NCBI GenBank assembly: GCA_005773755.1
Contig: SXHE01000641.1
Coordinates: 1 to 8,330, forward strand
Direction of reading: 5' to 3'
From: Planctomycetia bacterium
GTDB taxonomy: Bacteria; Planctomycetota; Planctomycetia; Gemmatales; Gemmataceae
Length of the DNA: 8,330 nt
In this document: piece by piece, positions 1 to 6,049 of the stretch
Numbering within the stretch: position 1 is the first letter of the stretch
How the letters are laid out: every line of letters starts with the position of its first letter
Translations under genes and position numbers: made by a program
Notes under the pieces: model-generated
Databases searched by the model: none
Seen by the model: only the letters and a program-made list of their open reading frames with translations
Told to the model about the DNA's origin: nothing

Positions 1-1
1 C

Positions 2-1150
2 GACTTCACGCTCTCCAACTGCATCAACAGCAACCTGCGCCGCGTCATGGTGCTGACGCAGTTCAAGTCGCGCAGCCTGGACCGCCACATCCGCCTCGGT
101 TGGAACTACCTCAGCACGGAACTGGGCGAGAGCGTCGAAGTGCTGCCCCCGCAGCAGCGGATCGACGAAACGTGGTACAAGGGCACCGCGGACGCGATCT
201 ACCAGAACATCTACTCGATCGAGCGCGAGCGGGCCGAGTACGTCGTGATCCTGGCCGGCGATCACTTCTCCACGATGGACTACGGCCACTTGATCCGCGC
301 GCACATCGACCGCCGCGCGGACGTGACCATCGGGTGCATCCCGGTGCCGCTCGCGGACGTGCGGCACTTCGGCATCATGCAGACCGCGAGCGACGACCGC
401 GTCGTGAACTTCCTGGAGAAGCCGAAGACCGCGGACCCGATGCCCGGTGACGCGCACCACGCGCTGGGGTCGATGGGCATTTACGTCTTCAACACGCGGC
501 TCCTGTTCGAGCTGCTGTGCCAGGACGCGGCGCGGACCAGCAGCGACCACGACTTCGGCAAGAACATCATCCCGCAGATGCTCGCGGACGGCCAGCGGGT
601 GATCGCCCACCGGTTCCTCGACCAGAACCGCAAGGCGGTGCCGTACTGGCGGGACGTGGGCACGCTCGACGCCTACTATCAGGCGAACATGGACCTGATC
701 GCCATCGAGCCGGTGCTGAACCTGTACGACGCGAGCTGGCCGATCCGCACCTTGCAGCCACAGTTGCCGCCGCCGAAGTTCGTGTTCACCGCCGACGGGC
801 CGCCCGGTCATGCCCGGCGCGGCGAGGCGATGGACAGCATCGTGTGCCCCGGGTGCATCGTCTCCGGCGGGCACGTCCGGCGCAGCATCCTGTCGCCGCG
901 GGTCCGCGTGAACAGCTACGCGGTGGTCGAGGACTCGATCCTGCTCGACGGCGTGGACGTGGGCCGGTACTGCCGCATCCGCCGGGCGATCATCGACAAG
1001 GACGTGAAGATTCCGCCGTACACGGTGCTCGGCCACGACGCGGACTTCGACCGCCGCCGCGGGTTCGTGGTCACCGATCAGGGCGTCGTGATCGTGGCGA
1101 AGGCCGAACCGCCGGAGACGTTTCAAGCGCCGAATCCGTTGCCGAATTAG
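2..1150 (+). CDS. glgC: Glucose-1-phosphate adenylyltransferase (ADP-glucose pyrophosphorylase), 5'-truncated by the window edge
   Basis: Makes ADP-glucose and pyrophosphate from ATP and glucose-1-phosphate, the committed step of bacterial glycogen synthesis, in the cytoplasm. The reading frame is open from base 2, and the codons before the ATG at 47 already encode the family sequence DFTLSNCINSNLRR. That ATG is therefore internal; by comparison with the roughly 430-residue E. coli enzyme about 50 N-terminal residues, including the GGxGTRL nucleotide-binding loop, lie off the left edge. Numbering from the internal ATG, visible hallmarks are VLTQFKS (2-8), WYKGTADA (43-50), VVILAGDH (66-73, with the catalytic Asp), the glucose-1-phosphate-binding FLEKP (122-126), SMGIYVF (142-148), SDHDFGK (166-172) and PYWRDVGTLDAY (199-210). 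The last third, from about residue 265, is the left-handed beta-helix regulatory domain with the SRVRVNS-type motif. The gene ends TAG and the next gene starts 61 bases later on the same strand. Identity is very secure; allosteric effectors cannot be read from the sequence. Confidence 0.96.
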   Translation, partial: DFTLSNCINSNLRRVMVLTQFKSRSLDRHIRLGWNYLSTELGESVEVLPPQQRIDETWYKGTADAIYQNIYSIERERAEYVVILAGDHFSTMDYGHLIRAHIDRRADVTIGCIPVPLADVRHFGIMQTASDDRVVNFLEKPKTADPMPGDAHHALGSMGIYVFNTRLLFELLCQDAARTSSDHDFGKNIIPQMLADGQRVIAHRFLDQNRKAVPYWRDVGTLDAYYQANMDLIAIEPVLNLYDASWPIRTLQPQLPPPKFVFTADGPPGHARRGEAMDSIVCPGCIVSGGHVRRSILSPRVRVNSYAVVEDSILLDGVDVGRYCRIRRAIIDKDVKIPPYTVLGHDADFDRRRGFVVTDQGVVIVAKAEPPETFQAPNPLPN

Positions 1151-1160
1151 GCGGGTGCGC

Positions 1161-1183
1161 GCTCGCCTGCGGCTCGCGGCTAA
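1161..1183. repeat. Possible dispersed G+C-rich repeat in the glgC 3' spacer
   Basis: The 61-base spacer after glgC contains two direct copies of GCTCGC separated by CTGCG, followed by GGCTAA. The phrase has the look of a short dispersed motif in Gemmata-like genomes, but only one copy is present in this window and no clear hairpin can be drawn. I see no convincing -10/-35 pair in the spacer, so the next gene may be transcribed with glgC. Confidence 0.2.
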
Positions 1184-1200
1184 CTCAACCTTCCTCTTGT

Positions 1201-1210
1201 GGGGCACTTC
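1201..1210 (+). promoter_or_regulatory. Start-proximal motif GGGGCACTTC (possible atypical ribosome-binding site)
   Basis: GGGGCACTTC sits one base before the ATG at 1212. The same ten bases sit immediately before the ATG of the TolC-like lipoprotein gene at 7548. The G-run lies 6-7 bases from the start codon in both, the distance expected of a Shine-Dalgarno element, while no AGGAGG-like sequence is present at either gene. It supports choosing 1212 rather than the in-frame GTG at 1155 as the start. Confidence 0.35.
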
Positions 1211-1211
1211 A

Positions 1212-1691
1212 ATGGTTCGCACCGCGCTCGTCGTCTGCTTGGCTCTCGTCCCGCTGTCCGCGCGCGGCGCGGACGAGGCGAAGGGCGAGAAGGTCGAGTA
1301 CGCCCTGCACACCGGCCACTTCGAGAAGAACAACGCCGGGTTGGTGGGCAACCAGTCGTTCCTCGCGCTCGGCACCTTCGACGCCTTCGACAAGGTGTTC
1401 GGGGCCGGGTTCGTGATGGGCAAGAAGCCGAACGTGGTGCAGAAGGGGACGTTCGAGAAGAACCTCGTGGTGGCAACGATCACCCGCGGCAACGCGATCA
1501 CGACGTACGCGGTCGAGAAGGTGACGCTGGACAAGGACGGCACGCTGTACGTGGCGTACAAGGCGACCGCCGGCCCGCCGGGCACCGCGACCTTCGCCAG
1601 CCCGCTCATCATTAGCGTGCCGAAGGACAAGGTGAAGAAGGTCGCGTTCATCGAGAACGGTAAGGCTACGGCCACCGTGGAGGTGAAGTAG
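1212..1691 (+). CDS. Small exported protein of unknown function
   Basis: A 159-residue protein I do not recognise. The ATG at 1212 gives a classic Sec signal peptide: a short basic start (MVRT), a hydrophobic core to about residue 15 and a small-residue cleavage region SARGA, with cutting likely after residue 19 or 20. An in-frame GTG at 1155 would add 19 residues ahead of the signal and is unlikely. The mature part, about 140 residues, is rich in Lys, Gly, Thr and Val, has no cysteine, and alternates short hydrophobic and charged runs that look like beta strands (for example NLVVATITRG and TLYVAYKA). Lys-Val-Lys segments near the end suggest a basic protein. It lies between glgC and a convergent Nudix gene. 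The location is probably periplasmic or extracellular; no function is assigned. Confidence 0.75.
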   Translation: MVRTALVVCLALVPLSARGADEAKGEKVEYALHTGHFEKNNAGLVGNQSFLALGTFDAFDKVFGAGFVMGKKPNVVQKGTFEKNLVVATITRGNAITTYAVEKVTLDKDGTLYVAYKATAGPPGTATFASPLIISVPKDKVKKVAFIENGKATATVEVK

Positions 1692-1747
1692 GCGAACGGC
1701 CGGTGAGGGCGAGCCAAGAATCGGCCGGCTTACACCGGCCGTTCGCC
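1691..1747. terminator. Bidirectional hairpin between convergent genes
   Basis: A perfect 15-bp inverted repeat has GGCGAACGGCCGGTG at 1691-1705 and its exact complement at 1733-1747, with a 27-base loop. The left arm uses the last base of the TAG stop of the exported-protein gene. The right arm lies inside the last codons of the opposing Nudix gene, whose stop is at 1730-1732. A second, shorter stem (CGGCCGG at 1722-1728 with CCGGCCG at 1735-1741, six-base loop) competes for the same right arm. There is no T-run, so termination would be non-canonical, but position and symmetry fit a shared terminator for both genes. Confidence 0.6.
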
Positions 1748-2254
1748 CCGGAGTCTTTCCCACAGCAACAGCGACGTGACGGTTTTGGCGTCGCGGATGG
1801 TCCCGTCGAGGCACATGCGGATCGCGTCCGCCAGTGGCACGACGACGGGTTCGAGTTGCTCGTCCGGTTCGGGCCGCGCGGTGCCGGGCGTCAGCTCCTC
1901 CGCGACGAACAGGTGCAGTTTCTCGTCCAGCACACCGGGGGAGGCGTACAGGTAGCCGAGGCCGCGCCACTTCGCCGCGGTGTAGCCGGTCTCTTCGAGC
2001 AACTCGCGCCGGGCGCACGCTTCGAGTGGCTCGTTCGGTTCGACGGTCCCGGCCGGCACTTCCCACAGCGTCTCGTTCAGCACGAAGCGGAAGTTGCGCA
2101 GCAGCACGACGCGCTCCGCGTCCAGCACGGGCAGGATTACGACCGCGCCGGGGTGGCGGATCGCGTCGCGGCGGATCTCCTTGCCGTCGGGCGTGCGCAG
2201 GGTGTTCACCTCCACGCGAATCCGCCGCCCGACGTGAACCACTTCGACCGACAT
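1730..2254 (-). CDS. Nudix hydrolase, probable ADP-ribose pyrophosphatase
   Basis: Predicted cytoplasmic, metal-dependent hydrolase of nucleoside diphosphates linked to another group; ADP-ribose, cleaved to AMP and ribose-5-phosphate, is the likeliest substrate. The 174-residue protein has a perfect Nudix box, GX5EX7REUXEEXGU, running from Gly69 to Tyr91 (Glu75, Arg83, Glu84, Glu87 and Glu88 all present). The upstream LLRNFRF and WEVPAGT and the downstream YLYASPGVLDEKLHLF are typical of the ADPRase subgroup, as is the length. The ATG at 2254-2252 is preceded by AAGGAG with a six-base spacer, which fixes the start. The same frame stays open upstream for 700 codons, but that part is antisense shadow of other genes. 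It is transcribed alone, away from the protease gene and towards the exported-protein gene. Exact substrate remains an inference, since related Nudix enzymes act on GDP-mannose or other sugars. Confidence 0.92.
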   Translation of the reverse strand: MSVEVVHVGRRIRVEVNTLRTPDGKEIRRDAIRHPGAVVILPVLDAERVVLLRNFRFVLNETLWEVPAGTVEPNEPLEACARRELLEETGYTAAKWRGLGYLYASPGVLDEKLHLFVAEELTPGTARPEPDEQLEPVVVPLADAIRMCLDGTIRDAKTVTSLLLWERLRGERPV

Positions 2255-2279
2255 GGGAAACTCCTTGCGCGCGGCGGAA

Positions 2280-2308
2280 TTGCGACTCCACCCCCGCGAT
2301 GGTAGATT
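2280..2308 (+). promoter_or_regulatory. Possible promoter for the site-2 protease gene
   Basis: TTGCGA (2280-2285) and TAGATT (2303-2308) with a 17-base spacer match the sigma-70 consensus at four of six positions each. The -10 candidate lies in the only A+T-leaning patch of the divergent spacer. Transcription would start near 2315, inside the small inverted repeat described separately. Confidence 0.3.
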
Positions 2309-2327
2309 AGCAGTTGTCCGCCGACAA
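2299..2327 (-). promoter_or_regulatory. Possible promoter for the Nudix gene
   Basis: On the minus strand TTGTCG (2327-2322) and TACCAT (2304-2299) are separated by 17 bases, each matching the sigma-70 consensus at four of six positions, about 45 bases before the Nudix start codon. It overlaps the opposed candidate promoter of the protease gene. In sequence of this composition such matches arise often, so this is tentative. Confidence 0.25.
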
Positions 2328-2328
2328 C
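2313..2328. promoter_or_regulatory. Small inverted repeat, possible operator or leader hairpin
   Basis: GTTGTC at 2313-2318 and GACAAC at 2323-2328 form a perfect 6-bp inverted repeat with a CGCC loop. It lies at the predicted transcription start of the protease gene and overlaps the -35 candidate of the Nudix gene, a position suited to a shared operator. No specific regulator can be named. Confidence 0.3.
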
Positions 2329-2359
2329 CCGTTCGCGGCGCGAGAGCGAGTTCGATCCG

Positions 2360-3565
2360 ATGCGCGATCCGATGAGCTGGTCGATCCCGGTGTTCCGGGC
2401 GTTCGGCATTCTGGTCCGGGTACACGTTTTCTTCTTCGTCATCACCATCGGCCTGTTCCTGCGCCAGCTCTCGCTGCCGCAGTACGACGGGGTGTGGTGG
2501 CTCGACATGTTCCTGCTCACGGTGGTGGTACTGTTCGGCAGCATCTTGCTGCACGAGTTCGGCCACTGCTTCGGTGCCCGCTATGTGGGCGGCGACGCGC
2601 GCGAAATCCTCATCTGGCCGCTGGGCGGGCTGGCGTACACCGAGATCCCGCAGCGGTGGAAGGCGCTGTTCGTGACCGTCGCCGCCGGCCCCGCGGTGAA
2701 CGTGCTGATCTGCACGGTCTGCGCGGGCGCGCTCATTTACGGCGGGTTCTACCCCAGCCTGAACCCGCTCGCCGACCCGCACCGCGCCGAGATGACCAAC
2801 TTCAAGGACAACCGAACCTACACCAGTTCCTCGATGGCGCGGCTGTACAAGGCCGGCACGGACGAGCAGCCGACGCTCAAGGAGTTCACCGACAAGCGGG
2901 CCGAGTACGAGAAGCAGCACGGGGCGCACTCGTTCCCCAAACTGTCCCAGAAGGCGGAGTACGAGAAGGCCGTTACCGAGATGGGCTACGAGCGGGCCGT
3001 TGTGCCCACCTGGGCGGTGTGGGCGTTCCGCATCTTCTGGCTCAACTGGCTCCTGTTCCTGTTCAACATGATCCCCGCGTACCCGCTCGACGGCGGGCAG
3101 TTGCTGCAATCGCTCATTTGGGCGCGAACCGGCCACCGGCGCGGTGTTGTTGTTGCCGCGTACACCGGGTTCGCGTTCGCCATCGTGTTCCTGATCGTGT
3201 CCATCGCGGCCAACGAAGCCCTGTTCCTCGGCCTCGCGCTGTTCATGCTGTACTCGGCCTCGATGAAGCTGATGCAGCTCGAAATGGAAGAGGGGCCGTT
3301 CGGTTACGACTTCTCCGCGGGGTATACGAGCCTGGAGAAGGACGACGAACCGGCCCCCAAGCCCAAGCGCCCGGGACCGATCAAGCGGTGGCTGGAAGCC
3401 CGCCGCGCGCGCAAGGCCGCGCGCGTCGCGGAGGAGCGCCAGCAGGAAGAGGAGCGCGTCGACCAGTTGTTGGAAAAGATCGCCCGCAGTGGCAAAGGCT
3501 CGCTGACCGACGAGGAGCAACGCTTCCTCGAGCGCGTCAGCGCCCGCAAGCGGAACGCCCCGTAA
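2360..3565 (+). CDS. Site-2 protease family (M50) membrane metalloprotease
   Basis: Predicted zinc protease that cuts within membrane-spanning segments, as in regulated intramembrane proteolysis of anti-sigma factors; the substrate here is unknown. The 401-residue protein has an N-terminal membrane helix (about 18-36), a second helix (about 50-65) running into the zinc motif HEFGH (65-69), and the PLGG turn (87-90). Another helix spans about 103-129. The second catalytic motif, NMIPAYPLDGG (236-246), carries the third zinc ligand Asp244 after a helix at 219-238. Further helices lie at about 263-282 and 285-303. Two parts are unusual: a charged soluble insert of about 85 residues (132-216), and a basic, proline-rich then Glu/Arg-rich C-terminal tail from about 325. 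The tail ends in a segment (367-398) with SLTDEEQRFLERVS. No PDZ domain is visible. ATG codons at 2360 and 2372 are both possible starts; neither has a clear ribosome-binding site. Confidence 0.93.
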   Translation: MRDPMSWSIPVFRAFGILVRVHVFFFVITIGLFLRQLSLPQYDGVWWLDMFLLTVVVLFGSILLHEFGHCFGARYVGGDAREILIWPLGGLAYTEIPQRWKALFVTVAAGPAVNVLICTVCAGALIYGGFYPSLNPLADPHRAEMTNFKDNRTYTSSSMARLYKAGTDEQPTLKEFTDKRAEYEKQHGAHSFPKLSQKAEYEKAVTEMGYERAVVPTWAVWAFRIFWLNWLLFLFNMIPAYPLDGGQLLQSLIWARTGHRRGVVVAAYTGFAFAIVFLIVSIAANEALFLGLALFMLYSASMKLMQLEMEEGPFGYDFSAGYTSLEKDDEPAPKPKRPGPIKRWLEARRARKAARVAEERQQEEERVDQLLEKIARSGKGSLTDEEQRFLERVSARKRNAP

Positions 3566-3578
3566 GATACACGTTTTC

Positions 3579-3691
3579 TCCTGGGACCGCGGGCGTCCCG
3601 CCCGCTGCTGTGCGCCTCGTATCGCTCCGGGTGAACCGCAACGCGGCCTCGCACGTCTTGGCATGCGTGCGAGACGCCCGCGGTCCCAGGA
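3579..3691. repeat. 113-bp inverted-repeat element (GTAGVPPA-type dispersed repeat)
   Basis: TCCTGGGACCGCGGGCGTC at 3579-3597 is exactly complementary to 3673-3691. Pairing continues inward to 3605/3665 with two mismatches, giving about 27 paired positions around a 59-base loop. A second 7-bp stem (TCGCACG at 3649-3655 with CGTGCGA at 3666-3672) abuts the inner end of the perfect arm, so the whole can fold as two stacked hairpins. One reading frame across the left arm spells GTAGVPPA, a peptide I associate with dispersed non-coding repeats in planctomycetes and verrucomicrobia. It begins 14 bases after the protease stop and ends 15 bases before hisS. It may act as a terminator for the former; it carries no gene. 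Confidence 0.75.
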
Positions 3692-3696
3692 AAATC

Positions 3697-3700
3697 GGAG
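3697..3700 (+). promoter_or_regulatory. hisS ribosome-binding site
   Basis: GGAG lies six bases before the hisS ATG, only five bases beyond the end of the inverted-repeat element. The right arm of that element itself ends in AGGA. Folding of the element could therefore influence access to this site. Confidence 0.6.
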
Positions 3701-3706
3701 CCATCG

Positions 3707-5086
3707 ATGTCCACGCTCGTCACGCCGCGCACGCTGTCCGGCTTTCGCGATTACCTCCCCTCCCTGATGCTCGCGCGCGAAGAGGTGCTGCGCCGCGCCC
3801 GCGACGTGTACCGCTCCTACGGCTTCACGCCCATCGACACGCCCGCGTGCGAGTCGCTCGACGTCCTGCTCGGTAAGGGCGGCGACGAGTCCGACAAGCT
3901 CGTCTATCGCGTGAAGAGCGCGCGCGGCGAGGGCGACGCCGAGATGGGCTTGCGGTTCGACCTGACGGTGCCGTTCGCGCGGTTCAGCGCCCAGTACATC
4001 AACGAACTGGGCACGCCGTTCAAGCGGTACGCGATGGGCCCGGTGTGGCGCGGCGAGCGCCCCGGCAAGGGCCGCTACCGCGAGTTCTGGCAGTGCGACT
4101 TCGACACCATCGGCACCACCTCCAACGCCGCCGACATCGAAACCGCGCTGGTCATCAACGACCTCTTCACCGCCATCGGCTTCGACAAGTTCGAGATCCG
4201 CGTCAACAACCGCATGGTGCTGAACGGGCTTCTCGACTCGTTCGGCTTGCGCGACAAATCGGTGGTCGTTCTCCGCGCGATCGACAAGCTCGACAAGATC
4301 GGCCGGGACGCGGTTCTGGCCGAGATGACGAGCCAGGACGTCCCGCTCATGTCGGCCGAGTCCGTCCTGAGTTTCACGCAACTTCGCGGCCCCGACGCGC
4401 TTGACTCCCTCGAAGCGGCTCTTGGGAGCGTGAAAACCGTGGTCGGGTTGCAGCGAGGCGGCCCAAACGTCGATGGCGGCCCGAAGCTCATCGAGGCGGG
4501 AATCGCTCAGTTGCGCGAACTACTCGCGGTGGCGAAAGCCGCGGGCGTGCCGGACGGCCGCATCAAGATCGATTTGAGTATCGCGCGCGGCCTCGACTAC
4601 TACACCGGCACCATCTACGAGACGTTCCTGACCGACTTGCCGGGGATCGGCAGCGTGTGCAGCGGCGGGCGGTACGACAACCTCGCCAGCAAGTACACGA
4701 AGCAGGTGCTCCCCGGCGTCGGTGCGTCGCTCGGCCTCGACCGGCTCATCGCCGCGATGGAAGAGTTGAAGCATCCGCTACTCACTGGGCAATCGACCCC
4801 GGCGCAGGTGTTGGTCGTGAACTTCGACGCGACCCGCCTCGGCGACTACCAGCGCATCGCCCGCGCCCTGCGCGCCGCCGGCGTGAACGTTGAGGTTTAC
4901 CCCGACGCGAAGAAAGTGGGCGCGCAGCTCGGCTACGCGGAGAAGCGCGGGTTCAAGCTGGCCGTGATCGCCGGCCCCGCGGAGTTCGAGCAGGGCGTGT
5001 GGAAGGTGAAGAACCTGGCGAAGCGCGAAGAAGCGGCAGTGCCGGAAAGTGAACTGATCGGCGCGATTCAGGCGGCCCTGCGCTAA
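3707..5086 (+). CDS. hisS: Histidine--tRNA ligase
   Basis: Class II aminoacyl-tRNA synthetase that activates histidine with ATP and charges tRNA-His in the cytoplasm. The 459-residue length is slightly above the usual bacterial 420-430. Visible motifs are GFRDYLP (12-18), motif 1 region YGFTPIDTP (38-46), the FDLTVPFARF strand (84-93), motif 2 GPVWRGERPGKGRYREFWQC (111-130) continuing as DFDTIG, the histidine-specific RGLDYYTGTIYE (294-305), GSVCSGGRYDNL (315-326) and motif 3 GVGASLGLDRLIAAM (337-351). The C-terminal alpha/beta anticodon-binding domain runs from about 365, with VYPDAKKVGAQLGYAEKRG at 397-415. The middle of the protein, including REFWQCDFD, IDKLDKIGRDAV and IKIDLSIARGLDYYTG, resembles the archaeal/eukaryotic type of HisRS more than the E. 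coli type. The start has GGAG at six bases. The next gene follows after 57 bases. Confidence 0.97.
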   Translation: MSTLVTPRTLSGFRDYLPSLMLAREEVLRRARDVYRSYGFTPIDTPACESLDVLLGKGGDESDKLVYRVKSARGEGDAEMGLRFDLTVPFARFSAQYINELGTPFKRYAMGPVWRGERPGKGRYREFWQCDFDTIGTTSNAADIETALVINDLFTAIGFDKFEIRVNNRMVLNGLLDSFGLRDKSVVVLRAIDKLDKIGRDAVLAEMTSQDVPLMSAESVLSFTQLRGPDALDSLEAALGSVKTVVGLQRGGPNVDGGPKLIEAGIAQLRELLAVAKAAGVPDGRIKIDLSIARGLDYYTGTIYETFLTDLPGIGSVCSGGRYDNLASKYTKQVLPGVGASLGLDRLIAAMEELKHPLLTGQSTPAQVLVVNFDATRLGDYQRIARALRAAGVNVEVYPDAKKVGAQLGYAEKRGFKLAVIAGPAEFEQGVWKVKNLAKREEAAVPESELIGAIQAALR

Positions 5087-5143
5087 GGTGCCGGTCCCAC
5101 AACAGACGAGCCGGGTTCGCGCGGCGAGGAGTGAGGCGACGAG

Positions 5144-6046
5144 ATGAGCACGGAGTACACCGCGACCGTGAAGGTCGTCGTCCCGCAGTTGGTCCACTGC
5201 GTGAGCTGCGACTTCAAGTCCGTTTATGAGCAGACCGTGACCGGCCGGCACACGGTCGAGACCGGGCTTCTCACCGGCGACGCGAGCGCACAGGCCGCCG
5301 CCGAACAGGGGGCGCGCGACTACCTCATGGCGCGGCTCAACGACCCCGAACTGTGCAACGCGATCCCGTGCCGCAACTGCTACCGCTACCAGCCGTACAT
5401 GTGCAAACTGGTGGCGCAGTCGCGGTACAACACCGTCGGCTGCATGTTCGGCTACCTGCCGATCGTACTGGGCATACTCGTCGCCCTCGTCTTCGGCGTG
5501 ATGACACTGTTCATGAAGGACGAGCGGCTGGTGTCCGGCATCACCGCGGGCGGCGGGCTGGTCGCGGTGATGGTCGGGTGGCTCGTGCTGCGGCGGATCA
5601 AGCGGTTCGTCGCGGCCTACGACCCGAACGAGCACGACTTCGGCAAACGGAAGGCACTGGCCGAGCAGCGGGCGCTGGCCCCGCACGTCTACGACGAGAT
5701 GCAAACGGCGAGCCTGTGTGACGCATATAACGAGCGGGTGAGCGCGCAGCAGTCGCGCCCGTGGGCCGCCACCGCCCCGCAGCAGTCGCGCCCGTGGGCC
5801 AAAGACGCCGCGCCCGACGACCCGACCGAACTGATCGTCACCTGGTACGCGGAGCCGGCCACGTTCTCGACCGGCGGCGCGGTCTCCATTCGCCTGAGCG
5901 CCACGATGCATGTGACGGTGCTGATACCGGACACCGCGACGCCGGGCGACGAGTTCCCCGTGCGCGCCGACACGCCGAACGTCCAGCCGTTCAAGGTGCG
6001 ACTGCTCCCGATCCGCGTTCACCCCGAAGAACAGCGACTGGACTGA
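5144..6046 (+). CDS. Zinc-ribbon, two-transmembrane-helix protein of unknown function
   Basis: A 300-residue protein I cannot assign to a named family. The N-terminal 90 residues carry paired cysteines, C19-V-S-C22 and C76-R-N-C79, with extra cysteines at 71, 87 and 100, consistent with a zinc ribbon split by a 53-residue insert. Two hydrophobic helices follow, about 103-124 and 131-149, joined by a short loop (KDERLVSG) and closed by a basic LRRIKR, which suggests a membrane hairpin with both ends in the cytoplasm. A charged linker contains two copies of QQSRPWA (202-208 and 213-219) encoded by a direct repeat. The final 70 residues (228-300) look like a small beta domain (ELIVTWYAEPATF, VTVLIPDTATPGDEFPV). 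GAGG seven bases before the ATG is the likely ribosome-binding site. It opens a tightly packed gene triplet downstream of hisS. Confidence 0.8.
   Translation: MSTEYTATVKVVVPQLVHCVSCDFKSVYEQTVTGRHTVETGLLTGDASAQAAAEQGARDYLMARLNDPELCNAIPCRNCYRYQPYMCKLVAQSRYNTVGCMFGYLPIVLGILVALVFGVMTLFMKDERLVSGITAGGGLVAVMVGWLVLRRIKRFVAAYDPNEHDFGKRKALAEQRALAPHVYDEMQTASLCDAYNERVSAQQSRPWAATAPQQSRPWAKDAAPDDPTELIVTWYAEPATFSTGGAVSIRLSATMHVTVLIPDTATPGDEFPVRADTPNVQPFKVRLLPIRVHPEEQRLD
5745..5800 (+). repeat. In-frame 33-base tandem duplication within the zinc-ribbon gene
   Basis: A perfect 23-base direct repeat occupies 5745-5767 and 5778-5800, a period of 33 bases (11 codons). Each copy encodes QQSRPWA within the linker between the membrane helices and the C-terminal domain. 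Perfect identity at the DNA level, including third positions, suggests a recent slippage duplication. Confidence 0.85.
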
Positions 6047-6049
6047 GCC

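Noticed and set aside
47..1150. Complete glgC starting at the ATG at 47
   Set aside because: Codons upstream of 47 are conserved GlgC sequence, so the gene is cut by the window edge and this ATG is internal.
1155..1211. Upstream GTG start for the small exported protein
   Set aside because: It would bury a textbook signal peptide behind 19 extra residues; the ATG at 1212 restores a normal exported protein.
2314..3876. 520-codon plus-strand frame overlapping the protease gene, the repeat and the start of hisS
   Set aside because: Arg-rich shadow in another frame; it crosses the non-coding inverted repeat, where it spells GTAGVPPA, a known sign of repeat read-through rather than protein.
2255..4381. 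Minus-strand frame open for over 700 codons upstream of the Nudix start, antisense to the protease gene and part of hisS
   Set aside because: It is low-complexity in Arg, Glu, Val and His and mirrors two certain genes; the Nudix protein has its own ATG with a good AAGGAG site. Long antisense frames are expected at this G+C bias.
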